A stretch of DNA of 64,000 nucleotides from an uncultured Flavobacteriaceae bacterium (lineage in GTDB: Bacteria; Bacteroidota; Bacteroidia; Flavobacteriales; Flavobacteriaceae). Of this stretch, positions 53,520-61,362 are shown piece by piece. A program made the translations under genes and the position numbers. A model generated the notes under the pieces. It was not told the DNA's origin. It saw only the letters and a list, made by a program, of their open reading frames with translations, and searched no databases. Positions within the stretch are counted from its first letter, which is position 1. Every line of letters starts with the position of its first letter. Location of the stretch: NCBI GenBank assembly GCA_947500585.1, contig CANMSN010000002.1:186001-250000 (forward strand). The letters run 5' to 3'.

Positions 53520-54734
53520 TTAGTTATCCTCTTCTGTGTAATCTGGATAAAGAAAATTATTATACGGAAAACGCGTTACATGAATATCGCGAACCTCATC
53601 ATAAACACGCTTTTTAAAGTCTTCTAAATTCTTCTTGTTTAATGCAGAAATAAACAGCGCATTGTTGCCCACCTTACTCATCCAAGTACTTTTCCATTCT
53701 TCTAAGCTGTAATGCCTTTCGGTACGTTCAGTTTCTAAATCATCATCATCTAAAGGTTCTGCTTGGTAAGCATCAATTTTATTAAATACCATAATCGTGG
53801 GTTTATCACCACTTTTTATTTCACCCAAAATTTTCTCTACCGAAGCAATATGCTCTTCAAAATTAGGGTGTGAAATATCAACCACATGAAGCAATAAATC
53901 GGCTTCTCTAACCTCATCCAGTGTGCTTTTAAAACTATCTACCAATTGCGTTGGTAACTTGCGTATAAAACCAACGGTATCACTTAATAAAAATGGCAAA
54001 TTTTGAATGACTACCTTCCTAACTGTAGTATCAAGCGTTGCAAAAAGTTTGTTTTCGGCAAAAACGTCGCTTTTACTAATCACATTCATTAAGGTAGATT
54101 TTCCAACATTGGTGTATCCAACCAAAGCTACACGAACCATTTTACCACGGTTACCACGTTGCACCGCCATTTGCTTGTCGATGGTTTTTATGCGTGCCTT
54201 TAAAAGCGAAATTTTATCACGCACAATACGTCTATCTGTTTCAATTTCTGTTTCACCAGGTCCGCGCATGCCTATTCCCCCTTTTTGGCGTTCAAGGTGT
54301 GTCCACATACCTCGTAGTCGGGGCAGTAAGTATTCGCATTGCGCTAATTCTACTTGGGTTCTAGCATAACTGGTTTGAGCGCGTTGCGCAAAAATATCCA
54401 GAATTAAATTGGTTCTATCTAGTACTTTAATATTAAGAATTTTACTAATGTTACGTTCTTGAGCTGCCGATAATTCATCATCAAAAATGGCCGTACTCAC
54501 ATCATTATCCTCTATAAACGTTCTCACCTCTTCCATTTTACCGGTACCAATAAACGTTTTAGGATTAGGCATTTCCATTTTTTGAGTAAAACGCTTTATG
54601 GCATATCCTCCAGCTGTAAAAGTTAAAAACTCCAACTCATCTAAATACTCTTTAGATTTTTCCTCGTCTTGATCTTTTGTAATAACACCTATTAAAACGG
54701 CGCGTTCCAAAGCAATATCTTTCTTTTCTATCAT
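53520..54734 (-). CDS. hflX: GTPase HflX
   Basis: A 404-aa ribosome-associated GTPase. The N-terminal HflX domain is followed by a coiled linker (RRIVRDKISLLKARIKTIDK), then the G domain: P-loop GYTNVGKSTLMN (about 209-220), G3 DTVGFIRKLP, G4 NKID, G5 ISALNK. The typical GGIGMRGPGETEIETDRR block precedes the G domain. Splits or rescues stalled ribosomes in other bacteria. Divergent from the EEP hydrolase gene with 62 bases between. Confidence 0.95.
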   Translation of the reverse strand: MIEKKDIALERAVLIGVITKDQDEEKSKEYLDELEFLTFTAGGYAIKRFTQKMEMPNPKTFIGTGKMEEVRTFIEDNDVSTAIFDDELSAAQERNISKILNIKVLDRTNLILDIFAQRAQTSYARTQVELAQCEYLLPRLRGMWTHLERQKGGIGMRGPGETEIETDRRIVRDKISLLKARIKTIDKQMAVQRGNRGKMVRVALVGYTNVGKSTLMNVISKSDVFAENKLFATLDTTVRKVVIQNLPFLLSDTVGFIRKLPTQLVDSFKSTLDEVREADLLLHVVDISHPNFEEHIASVEKILGEIKSGDKPTIMVFNKIDAYQAEPLDDDDLETERTERHYSLEEWKSTWMSKVGNNALFISALNKKNLEDFKKRVYDEVRDIHVTRFPYNNFLYPDYTEEDN

Positions 54735-54796
54735 GTTACAAAGTTAAACATTTGTAGCTAGTTTTGTTTTTAATTTTTTAACCCTATTTTTGATTT

Positions 54797-55765
54797 ATGA
54801 CAGATTCTTTTGAAGACATTCCAGTTCGTGATGATATGCAAACTGTGGCATTTTATAATCTTGAAAATTTATTCGATTTAGTAGACGACCAACACACGAA
54901 CGACAATGATTTTTTACCAATATCAGTTAAAAAATGGACACCGAAACGTTACGATAATAAGCTTAGAAAATTAGGATTTGCTATTTCTAATATTGGTAGA
55001 CGCGAAACTGGTAAACATCCAGCAATTGTTGGTTTAGCTGAAGTTGAAAACGCCAAAGTTATTGAAGATTTAATTGCCTCAAAGCATCTTGAAAGCTGCA
55101 ATTATAATTATATTCATTACGATTCTTTGGACGAACGTGGCATTGATGTTGCACTCATTTACGATACAAAAGCTTTTGAGGTTACACATTCTGAAACGTT
55201 TACCGTTCATTTAACAGATGATGATGGTTCCCCAGATTATACCAGAGATATTCTGTTGGTTTCGGGTTTTCTTGATGGTGAAAATGTACATGTAATTGCA
55301 AACCATTGGTCGTCTAGACGAGAAGGTGAAAAGGAAACTGAACACAAACGTATGGCTTCATCTGATAAAGTTGGTGAAATTATTTCATCATTACGTTTAG
55401 AAAATGAAGACGCAAAAATTATAGTTATTGGCGATTTTAATGACGATCCGCATAGCAACAGTATAAAACGTTTAGTTGATGGTTCTGATTTATTTAACCC
55501 AATGGAAACTTTACGATCTTTTAACAGAGGAACTACCAAACATAATCGCCAATGGAACTTGTTCGACCAAATTTTTATTTCTACTAACTTTTTTAAAACT
55601 TCAGATAACTTGTTTGAATATAGTTCTGCCAATATTTTTGATGAAGATTTTTTAAAACTTTTTAATGGCAAATATAAAGGGGCGCCGTTTAGAACCTATG
55701 TTGGAAAAAAGTACAAAGGTGGTTATAGCGATCATTTTCCTGTGTATGCTATTTTTAAAAAGTAG
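54797..55765 (+). CDS. Endonuclease/exonuclease/phosphatase family protein
   Basis: A 322-aa EEP-superfamily protein without signal peptide. Family motifs: AFYNLENLFDLVDD at the N terminus, GLAEVENAKVI (metal-binding Glu), VIANHWSSRREGE, VIGDFNDDPHSNS, and the C-terminal GGYSDHFPVYAIF with the catalytic Asp-His pair. Members cleave DNA, RNA or phosphoesters; which one here is unknown. It lacks an export signal, unlike many related secreted nucleases. Confidence 0.87.
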   Translation: MTDSFEDIPVRDDMQTVAFYNLENLFDLVDDQHTNDNDFLPISVKKWTPKRYDNKLRKLGFAISNIGRRETGKHPAIVGLAEVENAKVIEDLIASKHLESCNYNYIHYDSLDERGIDVALIYDTKAFEVTHSETFTVHLTDDDGSPDYTRDILLVSGFLDGENVHVIANHWSSRREGEKETEHKRMASSDKVGEIISSLRLENEDAKIIVIGDFNDDPHSNSIKRLVDGSDLFNPMETLRSFNRGTTKHNRQWNLFDQIFISTNFFKTSDNLFEYSSANIFDEDFLKLFNGKYKGAPFRTYVGKKYKGGYSDHFPVYAIFKK

Positions 55766-55771
55766 TTTTCA

Positions 55772-55857
55772 CGTCATTGCGAAGGAGGTATGACTTTGGC
55801 AATCTGTTTCATATTAAAAGACTGCTACGTTTTGAAAAAACAAAACTCGCAGTGACG
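55772..55857. repeat. REP-like palindrome between the EEP and membrane-protein genes
   Basis: CGTCATTGCGA (55772-55782) and TCGCAGTGACG (55847-55857) are near-perfect inverted copies (10/11). Inner boxes GGCAATCTG (55798-55806) and AGACTGC (55819-55825) are also inverted. It has the same nested outer-box, hairpin, inner-box plan as the GIY-YIG element repeats, with other sequences. A related box is at 53147. Confidence 0.8.
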
Positions 55858-55876
55858 GAAAGTTTGTAGATCTAAA

Positions 55877-56254
55877 CTAACTTGCTTGAAACACCACATA
55901 GGTTAAGCCTAAAATAGCAACTGGTAAAAGCCAAAGCAGGTAAATGTTATACGTGTTTGATTTCTTTTTATTCATTTTAGCATTTATCATCATACGTCTT
56001 TTACCCGTGTATTGCATCCAGTTTTTAAAATATATAAAAATAGCTGCTAACATAAATAAAGTCCATGCTTCGAAGGATGACATGGTAACCATATTCATTT
56101 GCCTAAAAAACCCAGAAAAGAATACCCCTAAAAGTAATAATAGTGATACTTGTAGAAGTGTAATGTATACTACTGCTATATTATTGGCTTTTTGCTTTAA
56201 TTTTGGTTTGTAGTGAGAAAAGATGTTATAGAATAGGGTGTCGGATAGGGTCAT
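55877..56254 (-). CDS. Hypothetical membrane protein
   Basis: A 125-aa protein not recognised. Three hydrophobic segments are visible: about 26-48 (VVYITLLQVSLLLLLGVFF), 62-77 and 102-121 (IYLLWLLPVAILGLTYVVF), with a basic loop (KRRMMINAKMNKKKS) that should face the cytoplasm. It lies between a REP-like palindrome and a short non-coding stretch; nothing nearby suggests a role. Confidence 0.6.
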   Translation of the reverse strand: MTLSDTLFYNIFSHYKPKLKQKANNIAVVYITLLQVSLLLLLGVFFSGFFRQMNMVTMSSFEAWTLFMLAAIFIYFKNWMQYTGKRRMMINAKMNKKKSNTYNIYLLWLLPVAILGLTYVVFQAS

Positions 56255-56472
56255 TTTGGAAATTTAACTACATATCTAGTAAATATAATCAAACTCATGT
56301 CATATTATTAGGGATTTCATATACTCTTACAAAAAAGAGTATATCATGTTAATATAGAAATATATTTAAATTCCAGACATGAACGAAATCAAAAATAATC
56401 ACAAACGTATAATTTGCACTACATGATTAAAATTAATTTTATATTTTAGATTCAAATTAGATTTGACCTTAT

Positions 56473-57219
56473 ATGTTTAAAAATCCTTTTTCCTTTTCTG
56501 GAAGGATCAGAAGATTAGAATATGGACTGACTTACATACTTAGTTTTACTATAGTTTTATTTGTATCACCTTTTTTTGAAATATCAGAATTTTTAGACTC
56601 AATTATTGTCTTAATTGTCTTATTAGCATATTGGATTATATTAGCTCAAGGAACTAAAAGGTGCCATGATATTGGTAACAACGGTTATTCCCAATTAATC
56701 CCTTTTTATGTATTTATAATGCTCTTTGAGGAAGGAGATAAAAAGGAGAATAAATATGGTTTAAACCCAAAAACTAAAGAGTATCTTGAAAAAAAAATCC
56801 CATTTAAATTAATGGTTTCAAAAAATATTTCTCATTTAAAATATATTATAATAGTTACTACAACATTGTTTCTTGTTTTGATTCTAGGAATCAATAACTT
56901 GATTTTTTTTAAATATGATACTTATTTAACTCTATCATATTATATCATGCCAATTCCAGGATTTATTTTTTTACTGCGAATAATCTATTACAAAAAACCT
57001 TATCCAATAAAAAAAAGTAGTTTAATCCATCAACAATTAGTTTTTTCAATTTTTTATTATTCAATAATTAGACTTTATAACATCATCTTTAGAATATCAG
57101 ATTTTAATTTTAAAACCATAATTTTTGAGTTTACTGCAGTTGTGTTTATTTTTGGATTGACGCATATTTCTGTAGATCTATATTCTATGATTTTTAAATC
57201 AAACTCAAAAGATGTCTAG
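56473..57219 (+). CDS. DUF805 family membrane protein
   Basis: A 248-aa membrane protein. The first about 105 residues are a DUF805 domain: FSGRIRRLEYG, QGTKRCHDIGNNGYSQLIPFY and the end EEGDKKENKYGLNP match its conserved words. The rest is an extra region with four further hydrophobic stretches. DUF805 proteins are small inner-membrane proteins of unknown function. AT-rich. It overlaps the next gene by 8 bases (translational coupling), so the two probably form one unit. Confidence 0.75.
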   Translation: MFKNPFSFSGRIRRLEYGLTYILSFTIVLFVSPFFEISEFLDSIIVLIVLLAYWIILAQGTKRCHDIGNNGYSQLIPFYVFIMLFEEGDKKENKYGLNPKTKEYLEKKIPFKLMVSKNISHLKYIIIVTTTLFLVLILGINNLIFFKYDTYLTLSYYIMPIPGFIFLLRIIYYKKPYPIKKSSLIHQQLVFSIFYYSIIRLYNIIFRISDFNFKTIIFEFTAVVFIFGLTHISVDLYSMIFKSNSKDV

Positions 57220-59869
57220 AATAAAAACACTCTATTTTATATCTGGAATCTTGCTGGTTGCCATATTTCTCATAGGATCAGTAGAAAGAAAAAAAAATAT
57301 TATTGGTAACAAAATAATCTGGTCTAAAAACAAACTCACTTGGTCTAACTTCACAAAGGTTGAAAAGAAGGAAGGTGATTATGTAGCTACTATAAGCTAT
57401 GGGATTTATTGCCCAGAAAATATTTCTTGGTGGGGTTCTTCTAATATTTATGCCTACATGAACCCTGATGAATCTGAAAGACTAGCTGATTCCATGTTAG
57501 ATGATCAAGTTCTTGTTCATGAACAGTATCATTTTAATATTACAGAATACCACGCACGCCTTTTAAGAAAAGACTTGATTAAGATTGGGAAAAATAAACT
57601 CAATAGAAAAATTCGAGACTCATTATTCAATAAATACACATCGGAGAATGATCTAATGCAGGATCAATATGACAGTATTACGGATCATAATGTAAATACT
57701 GAAAAACAAAGATATTGGGAAATGAAAATTGATGATTTGATGCGACAAACTGCATATTATCAAAACATTGATATAGATAGCTATCAAAACTATAGTAAAG
57801 AAAACACTAAATATTTCAGAAAAATTTATAAAACTTTTGACAACAATATTTTATGCTCTTTCCCAATTTATGAACAAGACATAAAATTTGGAGAATCATA
57901 CAAAATAGATGAAAATGATTCAGAAACAATTGTTTCTTTTCTAAAAAATGGAGTTCCAAAAAATGGAGGTGTTTTTAATACAGCTATAACATCAATTAAA
58001 AACAATGAAGATAAAATGGAAGTTCATTATTTTAATCCTAATGGAACTTTAAACAATAAATTAGACTATTGTATCTTCAAAAGATACAACAAAAATAGTA
58101 ATAAAATAGATCAATATTATAATTATAAAAAAGAAAGAATAAGTGTGAATAAGGTTTACCAAACCGTAAGTAAAATAGATTCTGAGAGGTGTTATATAAC
58201 TAGTTATTATAATAAAAATTTAAATAAAATTAAAAATAAATATGGAATAAACTATAAAAAAAGAACATTAGACTCTTTAGGTAGAACTATTAAACTTGAA
58301 TTTCTTGACATTAATAATTCCCCTGTAAATGATACAGAATTCATTTCCAAAGTAGTTAAAGAATATGATTCTAATAATCTATTAATTAGTTACCAAGAAT
58401 ATGGAGATGATGGAGATTTTGCAAAACATTTATTTTCCTATAATCATAAATACGAGTATGATGAAAGAGGTAATTTAAAAAAAAGTATTAATCTCAATCA
58501 AAATTATAAAATAGCTCCAAATAGTAATGGTATCTCAATATATACCTATACATATGATCTTAATGATAATGTTACTAGTACAAAAAGATTTAATAAATAT
58601 AATGATCCTATACTAGGGGTAGATGATTACCATATGGATATTGAAAAGTTTGATAATGAAGGGCGCACATTATTTTATGGGAAATATTATCCTGGTTATG
58701 TTTTATCATTTACAGATGAAAAATGGGGAGCTACTAAATATATTTATCCAAATGACTCAATAATTTATGAACATAATGTTGATGTTTATGATGACAATTT
58801 TAATGATAATACAGGTATAGCTATAATTAAAAAATACCTTAATAAAAATAATAAAGTAAAAAAATCAATTTACTTAGACACTAACTACAATTACTCAAAA
58901 ACAGAAGATAACATTGTACAATTTCATAATAAATATGATGAATATGGTAATGAAATAGAACAAGCTACCTTAGATTCTTTGGGCAATCTAATGGCATTTG
59001 AAGAGGATGTAGCCATTGTAAAATGGGATTATGATAAAAACAACAATAAAATAAAAACGACTTATTATAATACTACATCTGAACTGGCAAATGCTAATCA
59101 GAATGTCACTTATAACATTTACATATATAATGATGATAATCAACTTATTGAAAGGAGCAACTATAATAAGAGAATGGAGCCAGAACTATTAGGGGACTAT
59201 TTTAAACGTAAATTTATTCCTAATTCCTTTGGAAGTGACTCAATTAGAATGGATTACGACACTAACAATAAACTTATTGAAGGTGCTTGTAAAACAATTT
59301 ACACTTATAATAAATTTAATAATAACATATCTGAATCTTTTTATAATAAAGATGATGAACCTACAATAAATAATTTGGGAGTCCATTTGATTAAATACCA
59401 TTACAACGCAAAACAAGAGTATATTGGGCACTCATATTTTGATGAAAGTGGCAAAAGGACGAATAATAAGGATGGGATTTCTTATAATAAACAAACATTA
59501 AATGAATTAGGGTATATTGTTCTTGATACTTATTATAATAAAAATAACTTTGCTGTTTTAGGACCTGAAGGCTATCACAAGAAAGAACAAACTTGGAATG
59601 ATAAAGGTGAATTAATTAAAATCAGAACGATTGGAGTAAATAATAAATTAATTAATGATAATACAGGTGTTGCTGAATATCACTATACAAGAAGCTATTC
59701 TGGTCAAATAAGTAGTATTAAAAGATATAATCATTTGGGCAAACTAACTAATAACATCTATGGAGTAGCAGAAACCTATTATAATCAATATTTAAACGGG
59801 TTATATTTTCTAGATAGGGAATTAGATTCTTCGGGTAAAATACTAACTGATAGTTCAAATAACGAATAG
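57212..59869 (+). CDS. Large AT-rich protein: DUF922-like putative metalloprotease domain plus YD-like repeats
   Basis: An 885-aa protein not recognised as a whole. One N-terminal helix (residues 7-22) probably anchors or exports it. Residues about 35-185 resemble DUF922 (predicted zinc protease): HEQYH at 103-107 followed by Glu112, and later a TEKQRYWEMKIDDLM block. About residues 220-880 hold roughly 14 imperfect repeats of 40-48 aa with the pattern NxxGV...Y...YDxxGN...YYN, reminiscent of YD/RHS or MORN-like beta repeats. The gene is very AT-rich, including stretches with almost no G or C, unlike its neighbours. It ends one base before the opposite-strand DUF5689 gene, with no terminator visible. 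Confidence 0.65.
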   Translation: MSRIKTLYFISGILLVAIFLIGSVERKKNIIGNKIIWSKNKLTWSNFTKVEKKEGDYVATISYGIYCPENISWWGSSNIYAYMNPDESERLADSMLDDQVLVHEQYHFNITEYHARLLRKDLIKIGKNKLNRKIRDSLFNKYTSENDLMQDQYDSITDHNVNTEKQRYWEMKIDDLMRQTAYYQNIDIDSYQNYSKENTKYFRKIYKTFDNNILCSFPIYEQDIKFGESYKIDENDSETIVSFLKNGVPKNGGVFNTAITSIKNNEDKMEVHYFNPNGTLNNKLDYCIFKRYNKNSNKIDQYYNYKKERISVNKVYQTVSKIDSERCYITSYYNKNLNKIKNKYGINYKKRTLDSLGRTIKLEFLDINNSPVNDTEFISKVVKEYDSNNLLISYQEYGDDGDFAKHLFSYNHKYEYDERGNLKKSINLNQNYKIAPNSNGISIYTYTYDLNDNVTSTKRFNKYNDPILGVDDYHMDIEKFDNEGRTLFYGKYYPGYVLSFTDEKWGATKYIYPNDSIIYEHNVDVYDDNFNDNTGIAIIKKYLNKNNKVKKSIYLDTNYNYSKTEDNIVQFHNKYDEYGNEIEQATLDSLGNLMAFEEDVAIVKWDYDKNNNKIKTTYYNTTSELANANQNVTYNIYIYNDDNQLIERSNYNKRMEPELLGDYFKRKFIPNSFGSDSIRMDYDTNNKLIEGACKTIYTYNKFNNNISESFYNKDDEPTINNLGVHLIKYHYNAKQEYIGHSYFDESGKRTNNKDGISYNKQTLNELGYIVLDTYYNKNNFAVLGPEGYHKKEQTWNDKGELIKIRTIGVNNKLINDNTGVAEYHYTRSYSGQISSIKRYNHLGKLTNNIYGVAETYYNQYLNGLYFLDRELDSSGKILTDSSNNE

Positions 59870-59870
59870 T

Positions 59871-61316
59871 TCATGGCACATAATCAACACTAATCTCATC
59901 AAGTTCATAAATACCATCAAACGTATCTATACCGCCACCTGTGTATTTAAACGCAATATGCATGGTTCCAGAAGCACAGGATAAATCTACGTTTCCAGAA
60001 TTAAACCACTGCACAAATGAATCAGAATCTTTAACCACATATGCCGCAGATAAAACACCCCAAGTTGCGGAGGTTACGTTGGCTTCTGTTCCATCCCAAT
60101 CTAAAGTATACAACACTTCCATAAAACTGCTATCAGCTAGACTATTAGAGGTTTTAAACCGAAGTGTCACATCATTATAAGTATCCAAATCAATTGCTGG
60201 TGTAATAAGCCAAGTGATATTGCTTAAATCTCCTGAACTGGCAGGTTGTACTCTAGCTGAACGCCCTAATGATGCATTAGTGGAGGTTGAAGAATAGCCT
60301 TCCCATCCTTCTGAACCAGTCTCAATATAATTAGTCCATCCACTTATTTCTATCAATCTATTATTTGATTGTGATTCAAAATCTTCATAAAATAAATTTT
60401 CAGTTCCTACACTTTCTGCTAAACCACAATCCAATTCCATTGGATCGCAACGCTCGGTATTCCCAAAATCAACATCAACCGCACTATTAGGAATTATTAC
60501 ATTAAAATCGTCTCCAAAATCTCTACTAAAAACACCTGTTATATCGCCTTGTCCTTGAGGGACAATAAGCGATTTGAAATCAGAAAACGTGCTCGTTTGC
60601 ATAATGATTGATACTCCAGAATTACAACTTTCCAATGTTCGTAAGCCATCAAACTCATCAATAGATTCACTAGCAAATGTTGCGCCTAATTCAAATCTAT
60701 TTAATTGCATATCTACAAGTTTTATAAGGGTATTTCTATCGGCTTCAGTTAAATTAACTAGCGTTGTACTTTTAGGAAAAATGGTAGCCACTTCTTCTGT
60801 TCTAAGAACAATGTCGCGGTATTCAAACTCTTGTATTTGCTCTAAGCGTTTCCCTTCGCCTTTTGCAATGGTTATAATTCCGCTAGACTTGCCAATAGTT
60901 AATCCGCTTAACTTTACATATACTTTTCTACCAAACTCGTAAGTATCAGACAAGCTACTCACATTAATATCGATTTTAACGCCAAGTCTTGGGTCATTAT
61001 CTGGGTTACTATCATCTGTTTTATTTTGAATAATAAGTTCTTCAAAAAAGTTGCCAGCGGCATCACTGGAAACAACATAACCTTCAAGATATATATCTTC
61101 ATCTGCATCAATAGTAGCAATTAAATTACCATTATTAATGGCTTGCTCATACCTTTCATGGATAGCTCTAAAGGTTGTGATTTTATCAGCAGGAATCATA
61201 ATGATTTCAGGATCACCCGGACTTGGAACATTATAATCATCATCATTCACGCAGGACCATGTGACAAGTAGCATCAAAACGAAACTAAATGCCATTTTAT
61301 TAATTTTATTCATCAT
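59871..61316 (-). CDS. DUF5689 domain lipoprotein
   Basis: A 481-aa surface lipoprotein (lipobox WSC, Cys22). The DUF5689 region spans about residues 40-285 (GYVVSSDAAGNFFEELIIQN, VKIDINVSSLSDTYEFGRKV), followed by a choice-of-anchor/jelly-roll-like domain about 310-480 (NLFYEDFESQSNNRLIEISG, ITWLITPAIDLDTYNDVTLR) that likely binds carbohydrate or other surface ligand. It is 46 bases after a TonB-dependent receptor on the same strand, so the two are probably partner proteins in uptake, taking the place of a SusD-type lipoprotein (inference). Confidence 0.85.
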   Translation of the reverse strand: MMNKINKMAFSFVLMLLVTWSCVNDDDYNVPSPGDPEIIMIPADKITTFRAIHERYEQAINNGNLIATIDADEDIYLEGYVVSSDAAGNFFEELIIQNKTDDSNPDNDPRLGVKIDINVSSLSDTYEFGRKVYVKLSGLTIGKSSGIITIAKGEGKRLEQIQEFEYRDIVLRTEEVATIFPKSTTLVNLTEADRNTLIKLVDMQLNRFELGATFASESIDEFDGLRTLESCNSGVSIIMQTSTFSDFKSLIVPQGQGDITGVFSRDFGDDFNVIIPNSAVDVDFGNTERCDPMELDCGLAESVGTENLFYEDFESQSNNRLIEISGWTNYIETGSEGWEGYSSTSTNASLGRSARVQPASSGDLSNITWLITPAIDLDTYNDVTLRFKTSNSLADSSFMEVLYTLDWDGTEANVTSATWGVLSAAYVVKDSDSFVQWFNSGNVDLSCASGTMHIAFKYTGGGIDTFDGIYELDEISVDYVP

Positions 61317-61331
61317 TCAAATATATTTTAG

Positions 61332-61357
61332 TTTCCCTCATTCGAGGGAATGACAGT
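61332..61357. repeat. Short palindrome in the receptor/DUF5689 spacer
   Basis: TTCCCTC / GAGGGAA (61333-61350) followed by TGACAG, of the same GGGAATGACA-ending family as the two repeats at 49404 and 49573. It sits within a presumed operon. Confidence 0.7.
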
Positions 61358-61362
61358 TTCAA

